64,000 bases of DNA from Gammaproteobacteria bacterium (lineage in GTDB: Bacteria; Pseudomonadota; Gammaproteobacteria; Steroidobacterales; GCA-2729495). Position numbers and translations under genes: made by a program. The notes under the pieces were generated by a model that saw only the letters and a program-made list of their open reading frames with translations, did no database searches and was not told the origin of the DNA. Below are positions 40,793 through 49,704 of the stretch, piece after piece. The stretch covers positions 310,001 through 374,000 of the forward strand of contig JAUHYQ010000001.1 in assembly GCA_030426355.1 (NCBI GenBank), written 5' to 3'. Position 1 is the first letter of the stretch, and each line of letters begins with the position of its first letter.

Positions 40793-43573
40793 ATGATCAT
40801 ATTCCGACCCGCGCTGATCGCCGTCAGCACGCTATTCGCCTTGACGGCCGGTGCACAAATTCAGTTTGAAGACGTGTCAGAAGACGTGGGCATGGGTGCC
40901 GGCTTCACCGAGACGTGGGGCGGTTCGTGGGGCGATATCAATGGCGACAACTGGCCGGACTTGTTTAATCAGGGGCATCGTGAATACCCGCGCATGTTTC
41001 GCAACTCCGGCGAAGGCACCTTTGAGGATATTGCTTACGAAGTGGATCCGGGAAACTGGATAGACTTTCCGTTTGACGACAAACACGGTGCCTCGTGGGT
41101 CGATTTTGACAACGACGGCGATGATGACCTGCTGCTGAGCGTCAGTGCCACCGGGCCCGGACAATTTCTGGTCAACACCGACGGCAACGGCGGATTTGTC
41201 GATCGTGCGGTGGATGCCGACCTCGACGATGATAGTTCAGCCCGACTTGGCGTCTGGTTTGACTACAACAACGACGGTCACCTGGACGTCGCGCAGGGGC
41301 ACACTAAAAACTCGTTCCTGCGTTATCGCGACCCGGACGATGCGACCAATCCCGATGTCGACTTTGATAACGGCGCGTGGGATGAAGACTGGTGCAAACA
41401 GGGCAAGCTCAACTACCACCAGTTGATGGATATCAACAACGACGGCCAGCTGGACATCCTTTGCATGCAGGAAGGCGTATTTCCGCTGGCAGCGTACGAC
41501 TACTCCACCTACCCCTTTACAGACATCACCACGAGTTTCCCGACTGTTTCGCACGTGAACGACACGGTTGTTGCAGATTTTGACGGTGACCTGCGCACCG
41601 ACATGATCATGACCCGCGGAGCCATTCGCCCTTCAGGCGCGGTGCTGGTCAACAGCAACCACATTGAAGCATGGCTGCGTAAAGACGACGCAGTGCCCGC
41701 CGGCAAGGGGTTCAGTTTTGAGAGCAACGGCCCCATCACGGTGTACATCGATCACAAAGGCATGTGCCTGCTCTGCGATCCGGACGTCTATAACATGGAC
41801 CCGATCACCAACCCCAGCGAAACGCTGATTCCGTTCCCGGATGACAGCCCATTGGGCACCATGACGGTCGAATGGGTGCCGGCGCAAAACCACTGGCGCG
41901 TGACACTGATTGATACCGAAAAAAGTTTCCAGACCTATATTCGAATTGACACCGATGTGCCGGTCAGCAATCTCGTCGAAATCGACTTCGACGTGCCGGA
42001 AGCAGCCACCGAAACTGTGCATCTGGTTAACACGCCCGCTGGCTTTGTCCAGGACAACAACACGGGCCTGTTCACCCCCGACTGGTGCGTCAGTCTTGTG
42101 GCCGGTGACTTTGACAACGACATGGACCAGGACCTTTACCTGGTGTGTCGTCGCGGGCCATCCAACCTGACGAACCGCATGTATGAAAACCAGGGGGACG
42201 GCACGTTCATTGAGGTGCTCAATCACGGCGCGGAAGGCCCCGTGGGCACCGATGCCACAACGATCGGGCTGGGCGAAAGTGTCGTTACGGCTGATTACGA
42301 CGTGGACGGCTTTTTGGACTTATACCTAACCAATGGCCTGCTGTACTACCCGATTAATAAAGGCGGGCCCGAGCAACTGTTCCGCAACAAAGGCAACAGC
42401 AATCACTGGCTGGAGATTGACTTGCAAGGGACCACGTCGAACCGTGACGGCATTGGTGCCAAAGTCTATGTCACGGCAGGCGGCATCACGCAGCTGCGCG
42501 AGCAGAACGGCGGCTATCACCGCTGGTCGCAGAACGATCGGCGTCTGCATATCGGTCTCGCCGGAAATGCCACCGCCGACGTCACCATTGAATGGCCGTC
42601 TGGCACCGTGGACAACTTCGTCGGTGTTGCCGCCGATCAGCTTTACAACGCCGTGGAAGGCGGCAGCATGACCCCGGCCGTGCTCGGCCCGCCGGTCCAC
42701 ACCGAACTGCAGCCGGGCGATGAGTGCGGCCAGCCGCCGTATCATCTTGATTATGGCCCCGTTGTGCTGCTATGGAAAAGCTGCGCCACCGGCGTCTGGT
42801 CAATTCGCATGAAAGGCGGTGCATCGAAAACCCTGCTGACCAACTCCGGGCAGATCCTCGCCGACGGGCCCTTCAGTGCCGTTGCCGGCTTCAACCTGAA
42901 CGGTTCGGATGATCTTGACAACGCCACACCCGAGACACTGCTGTTCAGCGTGTCCACGTGGTTTGCCAATAACAAGGGTTTCAGTTTCAGCACCGCCGGG
43001 CAATCGACCGCTTGCCTGAGTTTTAACACGCAGGATATTCCCACGCTGATCGTGGGCGGTACAAAAAAGAAGATCGTCGGCGGCATCGATCTGGTCACCC
43101 TGATGAGCTGTGATGCCCCTCCGCCGCCGCCCAATCTGATCGAATGCGGCCCGCCGGATTTTGACAACGCGACCGAAAATGCCTTGTTTGCCTGGCGCGA
43201 CTGCAACTTCCTGAGCACCTCGTCGGCTCGCTGGAACTTCGCCTTGTCCGCCGGCGGCGCGCCGTGGGGGCCGTATACCGGGCTGATCACCAGTGACTTC
43301 GTCATTGGCGCAACGGCCTTGGACATCGAGCCCAATGACACGCTCGACACCCTTCTGGGTGATTTCGATATCGACTTTACGCTGAATGTTGGCGGCACCG
43401 GTGTCGACAGCTTCCGGGTGGATGTGCCGGTCAGTTCCAAGACCTGTCTGCAGACCGATACGCTACCGGCTGGTACGCCCGTCTTACTCGGTAAAGACAA
43501 GCTCCCGTGGACGGACGACTTCGATCTGATGCAGGTTCAAACTGACTGCAATGTCAGTGTCGGCTGTCACTGA
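40793..43573 (+). CDS. Exported FG-GAP/VCBS repeat protein with ASPIC/UnbV domain and duplicated Cys-rich C-terminal module
   Basis: 926 residues from ATG 40793. Signal peptide ends FALTAGAQ. Residues about 25-500 hold FG-GAP/VCBS propeller repeats with calcium-loop motifs (DINGDNWPDLF, DFDNDGDDDLLL, DYNNDGHLDVA, DINNDGQLDIL, DFDNDMDQDLYL, DYDVDGFLDLYL). Residues about 535-620 match the ASPIC/UnbV domain (NHWLEIDLQGTTSNRDGIGA, TIEWPSG). The C-terminal 285 residues are two similar modules, each beginning ECGxP and closing with a Cys (about 644-779 and 784-922). Secreted or surface-bound adhesin-like protein is likely. Overlaps the convergent DUF418 gene by 7 bases. Confidence 0.9.
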   Translation: MIIFRPALIAVSTLFALTAGAQIQFEDVSEDVGMGAGFTETWGGSWGDINGDNWPDLFNQGHREYPRMFRNSGEGTFEDIAYEVDPGNWIDFPFDDKHGASWVDFDNDGDDDLLLSVSATGPGQFLVNTDGNGGFVDRAVDADLDDDSSARLGVWFDYNNDGHLDVAQGHTKNSFLRYRDPDDATNPDVDFDNGAWDEDWCKQGKLNYHQLMDINNDGQLDILCMQEGVFPLAAYDYSTYPFTDITTSFPTVSHVNDTVVADFDGDLRTDMIMTRGAIRPSGAVLVNSNHIEAWLRKDDAVPAGKGFSFESNGPITVYIDHKGMCLLCDPDVYNMDPITNPSETLIPFPDDSPLGTMTVEWVPAQNHWRVTLIDTEKSFQTYIRIDTDVPVSNLVEIDFDVPEAATETVHLVNTPAGFVQDNNTGLFTPDWCVSLVAGDFDNDMDQDLYLVCRRGPSNLTNRMYENQGDGTFIEVLNHGAEGPVGTDATTIGLGESVVTADYDVDGFLDLYLTNGLLYYPINKGGPEQLFRNKGNSNHWLEIDLQGTTSNRDGIGAKVYVTAGGITQLREQNGGYHRWSQNDRRLHIGLAGNATADVTIEWPSGTVDNFVGVAADQLYNAVEGGSMTPAVLGPPVHTELQPGDECGQPPYHLDYGPVVLLWKSCATGVWSIRMKGGASKTLLTNSGQILADGPFSAVAGFNLNGSDDLDNATPETLLFSVSTWFANNKGFSFSTAGQSTACLSFNTQDIPTLIVGGTKKKIVGGIDLVTLMSCDAPPPPPNLIECGPPDFDNATENALFAWRDCNFLSTSSARWNFALSAGGAPWGPYTGLITSDFVIGATALDIEPNDTLDTLLGDFDIDFTLNVGGTGVDSFRVDVPVSSKTCLQTDTLPAGTPVLLGKDKLPWTDDFDLMQVQTDCNVSVGCH

Positions 43574-44910
43574 TGCTTAGCCATGGGCTGACGCTGTTTA
43601 TACGTGAGTGACTTCCACAGCCACTCAGCCGGCCCGAAACGGAAACGCGCAAGCCACCAGTTGCTGAATACGATTTGGACGATCCAGACACCGGCTACAA
43701 CCATGTACAGGTAGTAGCCGGTGAACTGGCCGTACAAGCCCAGCCCCACCGTGTAAAACAACAACCCGCACAACACTGACTGCGCGAGGTAGTTGGTCAA
43801 CGCCATGCGTCCGACAGCGGCAAGGTGCACGGCCAGCCAACTACCGGAGTAGAGCCGGCAAAACAACAAGATGGCTCCCAGGTGCCCCATCCCCATCGCC
43901 AGCCTTCGCACGTCGTAATGAATCAGGTTGCGGGCTTTCAGGACAAAATCAAAATCGGCTGCAATAAGTGCACTGGTTTCCCAAAGCGCCAGCGGCAAAC
44001 CGATGGCATAAGCAACGACCGTCATGATGACGTAAGTTTGCGTGGTCGCGCGCATTTGCAGAATACCCGCGCGCAGCAGGGCCATGCCGATCAACATGGC
44101 GCCAAGCGAATCCAGCACCATGGATTTCAGCCCGACGACAATGAGCAACAGCAGACTGGTGAATAACTTGCTTTTTACGAATTCACCGAAGTCACCCCTG
44201 CCTAGTAAACGGATTTGCTCCGCCATTTTCTCGTCCATGACGGGATGCGCGCGGTTCTCTCGTGATTCGTAGTCTTTGCGGCGCTCTTCGCGCGCTTCAG
44301 TCTCGGCGGCATCCAACTCCGCTGTCGGCACGTTATTAGCCGAAGCGTACGCGGACAAGCCGAATTCCTGCTGCAATTCGATAGCTTCCTGCCAGTCCAT
44401 AGCGCGCAGACCAGCCTGCGCAGCGAAAACCGCCAGCGCAACCATCACAAGCGTAGCGGGTCGGCAGCGCCGCAGCGGATACAACACCAGTCCGCACAGA
44501 CCGTAGATAAAAATAATATCCGCGGGCCACAACAGTACAAATAAATCGAACAACCCGAACAGCATCAGAAAAAACAACCGGCGGTAATACAACCGCGCAC
44601 TGCTGACACCGGGTGCACTCTCATCGAGGCGATTGACCATCAATAACATGCCGGCACCGAACAGCATTGAGAACAGCGCGCGCTGACTGCCCTCAAAAAA
44701 GGTGTGCATCACGCTCCAGGTCTGCACCGGGGCACCGCCCCAGTCGGCGACCAGCAACGGGTAATCGTAAAAAGCCTGCGGCCCGGCGAACGACCAGATG
44801 TTCATAATCAGGATGCCGAGCACCGCGAAACCGCGCGTGGTGTCGAGTGCGTGGATGCGTTCGGCCAGTGTGACCGGTGCAGCACCAGTCGGACGGTTGT
44901 CATCATTCAT
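43567..44910 (-). CDS. DUF418 (YeiB family) membrane protein
   Basis: 447 residues, about 10 transmembrane helices. N-terminal RIHALDTTRGFAVLGILIMNI and FFEGSQRALFSMLFGAGM are YeiB signatures, and the DUF418 region with MALTNYLAQSVLCGLLFYT and YLYMVVAGVWIVQIVFSNWWL is at the C-terminus. The charged loop around residues 200-235 (EAREERRKDYESRENRA) is hydrophilic. Function of the family is unknown; acyltransferase-3-like topology has been noted. Divergent from the gene at 45007. Confidence 0.92.
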   Translation of the reverse strand: MNDDNRPTGAAPVTLAERIHALDTTRGFAVLGILIMNIWSFAGPQAFYDYPLLVADWGGAPVQTWSVMHTFFEGSQRALFSMLFGAGMLLMVNRLDESAPGVSSARLYYRRLFFLMLFGLFDLFVLLWPADIIFIYGLCGLVLYPLRRCRPATLVMVALAVFAAQAGLRAMDWQEAIELQQEFGLSAYASANNVPTAELDAAETEAREERRKDYESRENRAHPVMDEKMAEQIRLLGRGDFGEFVKSKLFTSLLLLIVVGLKSMVLDSLGAMLIGMALLRAGILQMRATTQTYVIMTVVAYAIGLPLALWETSALIAADFDFVLKARNLIHYDVRRLAMGMGHLGAILLFCRLYSGSWLAVHLAAVGRMALTNYLAQSVLCGLLFYTVGLGLYGQFTGYYLYMVVAGVWIVQIVFSNWWLARFRFGPAEWLWKSLTYKQRQPMAKHQ

Positions 44911-45006
44911 GGCGGATCAGTCTGCCAGATTTGCTATGGTGCGCATAGGCGATGCTGGCGTAACGTCGGCCACTATATCCGGTTGCTATATATGCAAGGG
45001 GGCAAA

Positions 45007-45663
45007 ATGGAACACCAACAAGTAAGCACGTTCGTGGACGAAACGCAGCCGGAAAAACCGGAGCGTCGCGAAGCTTTGGGCCTGCTGCTGGCACTCGGCG
45101 GGCTCGGCGGTCTGTTTGCCGAGAGCACTCAAGCCGGCGGACATCAGGGCGGCGCGCCGCGCCCGGATATTCCCAGCTCCGCCCCAAAGGAAGTGTTTGA
45201 CGCCATTGACGCCGTGCTGAATACCACCCGCGACATCTGGAACAGCCAGGATTTCGGTCGCCTTAAAGAAGTCTGGGACGCGAATGATCCGGAACCCTGG
45301 TATGTGCCGGAAGAAATTGAAACGCCTTTTTACTCATGGCCGGAACTGGAAAAGTACTGGAACCCGGGTCGCAAAGTACTGCAGGGCTTCCGCTGGGATT
45401 ACAGCAACCTGCGAGTCAAACAACTGGCACCTGATCTTGCCCTGGCCATCTTTGATCACTTTTTTGAAATTCAGTTGATCTTCGGCCCGCAAGAACCCAC
45501 CGCGGGTCAGGATCGCGTACTCACCCTGTTTCGCAAGACACCGGACGGCTGGCGCCACATTCTATATGCGCAATGCCCGCTCGGCCCCGAAAACTACGTG
45601 CGCATGCTGCGCCGGTCGCTGGTGCGACCGGACTTTGAGGAGTTCAAAGAAGGGCTTAAATAA
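45007..45663 (+). CDS. NTF2/SnoaL-like exported protein
   Basis: 218 residues from ATG 45007, preceded by AAGGGGG. A twin-arginine-like signal (ERREALGLLLALGGLGGLFAE) occupies residues 20-45. About residues 60-190 look like an NTF2-like alpha+beta cone: VLNTTRDIWNSQDFGRLKEVWD, PELEKYWNP, LALAIFDHFFEIQL, DGWRHILYAQCPL. This fold includes SnoaL-type cyclases and steroid isomerases, but no catalytic residues can be assigned. Ends 16 bases before the convergent rhlE. Confidence 0.75.
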   Translation: MEHQQVSTFVDETQPEKPERREALGLLLALGGLGGLFAESTQAGGHQGGAPRPDIPSSAPKEVFDAIDAVLNTTRDIWNSQDFGRLKEVWDANDPEPWYVPEEIETPFYSWPELEKYWNPGRKVLQGFRWDYSNLRVKQLAPDLALAIFDHFFEIQLIFGPQEPTAGQDRVLTLFRKTPDGWRHILYAQCPLGPENYVRMLRRSLVRPDFEEFKEGLK

Positions 45664-45679
45664 GAGCCCGTGCCGGTCA

Positions 45680-46981
45680 TCAGCTTGCCCGTGCAGACCG
45701 CCGACTGCGCTGCCGGGCCGGCGGCTTGTTGCCCTGATGCTGTTGCCCGCCGCCGCCCGAACCACCGCGACTGCGATTGTTATTGCGACTGTTGCTGCGA
45801 CTATTATTACTCGAACGCCCATTAGGTGCCGATGCCGGTTTATCGCTCCAGTGCTCGGGCTCGTAACCGTCAAGAATTTCTTTTTTGATTTCGGTTTTTA
45901 ACAAACTTTCAATCGCGCGCAGCAAATTCTGCTCGTCATGCGACACCAGCGACACGGCGTGACCATCGAGTCCGGCGCGCGCAGTGCGGCCAATACGATG
46001 CACGTAGTCTTCAGGCACGTTGGGCAATTCAAAGTTGACCACGTACGGCAACTTGTCGATGTCCAGACCGCGCGCGGCAATATCCGTCGCGACCAACACC
46101 CGCACTTTGCCGGCCTTAAAGTCGGCCAGTGCCTTGGTGCGGGCACCCTGCGACTTGTTGCCGTGAATGGCAACGGCGTTCAGGCCGTCTTTGCTTAACT
46201 GCGTGGCCAGTCGATTCGCCCCGTGCTTGGTGCGGGTAAACACCAGCACTTGCCGCCAGTTTTCTGCGCCTATCCGATGCGACAGCAACTCACGCTTGCG
46301 GGCTTTATCGACGGGATAAACCACCTGGCTGACACGTTCGGCGGTGGAGTTCTTTGGCGTCACCTGTACTTCTGCCGGATTTTTCAGCAGGTCGGCTGCC
46401 AGGCGACGAATCTCGTCGTTAAAAGTTGCCGAGAACAGCAGCGTTTGTCGCTTCTCGGGCAGCTCTTTGAATATTTTGCGCATGTCACGAATGAAGCCCA
46501 TGTCGAGCATACGATCCGCTTCATCCAGCACCAGGATATCCACGCACGAAAGATCGACTGTGCGTTGGTTCAGGTGATCCAGCAAGCGACCGGGCGTGGC
46601 AACAACGATGTCAACGCCCTGACGCAATCGGGCTTTTTGCGGGTTGATACTGACACCGCCAAAAATCGTCAGTGACCGATAAGGCAAATGCCGCCCGTAG
46701 TCGCGCACGCTTTGCTGAACCTGTGCACACAATTCCCGGGTCGGGGTCAGTATTAGCACACGCGGGTAATCGCCGGGCTCGCCGGCGGCCTGCAAGCGCT
46801 GCAAAATAGGCAAGGTAAATCCGGCTGTTTTGCCGGTGCCGGTTTGGGCGCCTGCCAGCACATCGCGGGCCTGCAACACTAAAGGAATTGCCTGCGCCTG
46901 AATGGGTGTGGTTTCGCTATAGCCCTGTTCTTCAATTGCACGCAACAATTCGGCCGACAGGCCGAGGTCTTTAAATAACAT
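45680..46981 (-). CDS. rhlE: DEAD-box ATP-dependent RNA helicase RhlE
   Basis: 433 residues. Q motif TPIQAQAIP, Walker A AQTGTGKT (45-52), PTRELC, GTPGR-type [13 protein letters not shown] box [16 protein letters not shown], and C-terminal [12 protein letters not shown] and [10 protein letters not shown]. The basic, Asn/Arg/Ser/Gly-rich tail ([18 protein letters not shown]) is typical of RhlE. It remodels RNA in ribosome assembly and mRNA decay. Monocistronic as far as can be seen. Confidence 0.93.
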   Translation of the reverse strand: MLFKDLGLSAELLRAIEEQGYSETTPIQAQAIPLVLQARDVLAGAQTGTGKTAGFTLPILQRLQAAGEPGDYPRVLILTPTRELCAQVQQSVRDYGRHLPYRSLTIFGGVSINPQKARLRQGVDIVVATPGRLLDHLNQRTVDLSCVDILVLDEADRMLDMGFIRDMRKIFKELPEKRQTLLFSATFNDEIRRLAADLLKNPAEVQVTPKNSTAERVSQVVYPVDKARKRELLSHRIGAENWRQVLVFTRTKHGANRLATQLSKDGLNAVAIHGNKSQGARTKALADFKAGKVRVLVATDIAARGLDIDKLPYVVNFELPNVPEDYVHRIGRTARAGLDGHAVSLVSHDEQNLLRAIESLLKTEIKKEILDGYEPEHWSDKPASAPNGRSSNNSRSNSRNNNRSRGGSGGGGQQHQGNKPPARQRSRRSARAS

Positions 46982-47153
46982 GATGGTTTTGATTCCGTTT
47001 CGCCTGACCGGTCACTCTCGCGCAGAAATGCGCCGAGTTCATGTGCCGTTCGGTCCAGGCAAAATCTATTGAGAGAGTCCGAGAGCCGCGGAATTGCGGG
47101 TTCGGGACGCGGGTGCCGACCGATGGGCACCTAAGACGTGGGCGACTATACCA

Positions 47154-48089
47154 CTAGATTTCGCCGCGCGCGCGTTTTTCCTTCATTAAATTGAAGTAGT
47201 CGATTTCGTCGAAGCGAGTGGTATTCCACGTTGCGGTCTCGAAGATCTCCGGGGTGTATTTCTGAAAGGCCGCCAGGACATTGGGTGGCAAGGCATCGAA
47301 CCCGTCAATCTCGGTGCCGTAAGCGCGCGCCATTGAGCCGCCCGGCCGCCCTTCCATCTGCATCCACGAACTCCAGGCGACGAAATTCTGCAAATGAATG
47401 TTCGCCGGTGCAGAGTTCAGTTCAGGGTTCAGAATATCCTCCATACGCGAAGACAGGGTCTGCATGGAAATCCAGTTTGCCATTTTGCCGCTCGAGCGCT
47501 TGGGCCATTCTTCCGGACTGAACAAATTCGGAAACTGCGAAATCGCTTCCGTGGCCACGTAAAACCGTTCACCCATGACGTGCGACGTCAGCGGGATGGG
47601 CGCGAGACCGGGCGCCATCACACTGTCCGGCGAATAAACGCGATCTATGGGCCCGAGCACAAAATGAAACACCTCGATCTCTTCGTTGCTGTACGGGTTG
47701 ACCCAGGTCTCGATCGGGTTATCGGTATCGAAATCGCAGTAATAGCCCACTTCCCAGTGCCGCAACTTATAAGTACCGCGCTCAAGCGGTTCCCATTCGT
47801 CGATGATGTAGTTGTTCATGGACAGCAAACGCCGCGCCTTTTCGCCCGGCACCTGACCGTAAAAATGAAAGCGCAAAAAAGAATGAATCTGCTCGTTCGC
47901 GACACTGCCGATCACCTTCTGCCGTGCAACAGACAGATCCACCGGATCATTCAGATCAAGCTGGAGCGGCGCGGGTTTATCGCCGCCATTGCTGCAGCCC
48001 GCCATCAAGCCGGTTGCACCGACTCCTGCCAGACCTGCCACAGCCTGACGCCGGGTCAGAGAAGAATTTTTAACCGCGGTCTTACTCAT
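47154..48089 (-). CDS. DUF1838 family exported protein (second copy)
   Basis: 311 residues from ATG 48089. Twin-arginine/lipoprotein signal LTRRQAVAGLAGVGATGLMAGC. Family features: LQLDLNDPVDLSVARQKVIG, YCDFDTDNPIETWVNPY, FSPEEWPKRSSGKMANWISM, with the SSGKM block shared with the copy at 3022. The two proteins are clearly distant paralogues. Divergent from the DUF3300 gene. Confidence 0.82.
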   Translation of the reverse strand: MSKTAVKNSSLTRRQAVAGLAGVGATGLMAGCSNGGDKPAPLQLDLNDPVDLSVARQKVIGSVANEQIHSFLRFHFYGQVPGEKARRLLSMNNYIIDEWEPLERGTYKLRHWEVGYYCDFDTDNPIETWVNPYSNEEIEVFHFVLGPIDRVYSPDSVMAPGLAPIPLTSHVMGERFYVATEAISQFPNLFSPEEWPKRSSGKMANWISMQTLSSRMEDILNPELNSAPANIHLQNFVAWSSWMQMEGRPGGSMARAYGTEIDGFDALPPNVLAAFQKYTPEIFETATWNTTRFDEIDYFNLMKEKRARGEI

Positions 48090-48232
48090 AGGTACTGTTC
48101 TCTTTTTGGTATGGGCGTTGATATATGGCGTTGATACATAAGCAGCATGCTGCAAACCAGCATAACAAGGAACCTATCCCGAATGCAGGGGTCTTAACCC
48201 CCGGACACCCGCAATGCGAAGGAAGGCTCGTT

Positions 48233-49591
48233 ATGCGAAACATTGTTATGCAGAAAGGCTCCAATATACGCGCGTTATTGACGCTGAGTTCACTGCTTGG
48301 TTTTGCCGGGCTCGCACCCGCCGATGACAACCTGCCGCGACTCAGTAAGACAGAACTGGCAGACGTGGTCGCCCCCATAGCGCTCTACCCCGACGATCTG
48401 GTGGCCATCGTCCTGCCGGCCGCGAGCTATCCGCTGCAGCTGGTGCAGGCACAACGTACTCTGGACGACGATGGAAATCCCGATGCCGATTGGGATGAAG
48501 CCGTGGTCGCCGTCATGAACTACCCGGAAGTGGTTGAGTTCCTGAACGAAGATCTCGACTGGACTTACGGACTGGGACTGGCGTTCATCAATCAGGAAGC
48601 GGATGTTTTCGATGCCATTCAGAGCTTTCGCGCCGATGCACTGGCGGCAGGCAATCTGAAAAGTGACACCTACCAATCCGTGCGCGTTGATAACGACGGC
48701 AATATCCTGATCGAACCGCGCGCCAAAGACACGTTGTACGTGCCCTACTACGAGCCGCAGCGCGTGATCGTGCGCCATGTAGTGCCCGTGTATCACTATT
48801 ACCCGATTGCGCGCCCGGTTTATTACTACCCCTATCCGGCCCGCTACTCGTTTAACGTGAGCCACTTTTACGGCGTGGGCACCTACTTCAGCATTGGCTG
48901 GCAATACCGCGGGCTGAACCTGTTCTATTCAAGCGGTCCGAGCCATCCCTATGCCGGCTACTACTACCCTGCCCGCTATACACCGCGACACTATTACTAT
49001 GCCCCGCGCATTCGGCACCAGGTGGTCGTGAACCAGCGTCATCATTACCAACCCCGCTACAACAAACCGGTGAAACATCGCGCGAACTATTCGCGAAGTA
49101 ACGCTGACCGCCGCCCGGCAAAACACCAGAACCGACCCGTGCGCACCCAGAAAGATTTTCGTCCGGCAAAGTACACGCCAAAGCGGAAGGCCGATGTGCG
49201 CCCGAATCAGCACAAGCAACTGGGAAAACCGCAACACCGGCTGGCACGCGGCAGCCTGAAAGACCAGCAGGCACGCAAACAGGCGAAATTCCGCGATCCG
49301 CGCAAGCAGGCCGAAAGCTTTGGCCGTAAAACAGCGAGGGCGCCCGTGGTCAGACAGGACAGTAATACCAAGGCGCAACAACCGCAGAGCCGGAAGCGCG
49401 TTGCGATCAATAACGGGAAAAGCGATAACGCAAAGAGAGCAGAAAGCCGACCGGCGCGACGCGATGCACGGCCGCAACGAGCCAACAATACCCGGCAGCA
49501 GGTCCGGCAGCAGCCGCGCCAGCGGGTTTCCGCGCGGGCACAAGACAGCGCCAGGTCATTTGGCAACCGCTCGCGTGCCGGGGTTCGCTAA
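48233..49591 (+). CDS. DUF3300 family exported protein with basic low-complexity tail
   Basis: 452 residues from ATG 48233, chosen for AAGGAAGG upstream and a signal peptide directly after (ending GLAPADD). DUF3300 domain about residues 35-170 (ADVVAPIALYPDDLVAIVLPA, VVAVMNYPEVVEFLNEDLDWT). The rest is low complexity: a Tyr/Pro-rich stretch (VYHYYPIARPVYYYPYPAR) and then about 200 residues rich in Arg, Lys, Gln and Pro. Function of the family is unknown. The basic tail could bind nucleic acid or cell-surface polymers. Confidence 0.88.
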   Translation: MRNIVMQKGSNIRALLTLSSLLGFAGLAPADDNLPRLSKTELADVVAPIALYPDDLVAIVLPAASYPLQLVQAQRTLDDDGNPDADWDEAVVAVMNYPEVVEFLNEDLDWTYGLGLAFINQEADVFDAIQSFRADALAAGNLKSDTYQSVRVDNDGNILIEPRAKDTLYVPYYEPQRVIVRHVVPVYHYYPIARPVYYYPYPARYSFNVSHFYGVGTYFSIGWQYRGLNLFYSSGPSHPYAGYYYPARYTPRHYYYAPRIRHQVVVNQRHHYQPRYNKPVKHRANYSRSNADRRPAKHQNRPVRTQKDFRPAKYTPKRKADVRPNQHKQLGKPQHRLARGSLKDQQARKQAKFRDPRKQAESFGRKTARAPVVRQDSNTKAQQPQSRKRVAINNGKSDNAKRAESRPARRDARPQRANNTRQQVRQQPRQRVSARAQDSARSFGNRSRAGVR

Positions 49592-49617
49592 ACGCCGCTC
49601 CGAGTGCTTGTTCACAA

Positions 49618-49632
49618 AACTGTAAGACAGTT
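49618..49632. promoter_or_regulatory. Inverted repeat upstream of beta-helix gene
   Basis: AACTGT-AAG-ACAGTT, 6-bp arms with a 3-base centre, 72 bases before the ATG at 49705. Spacing fits an operator; no known box is matched with confidence. Confidence 0.3.
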
Positions 49633-49704
49633 GTAAACCGGATGTAATGCGCAGCCTCTATGGTGCTTGTCATAACGACCAAGCACCTCCAGAGGAGACC
49701 CCGC

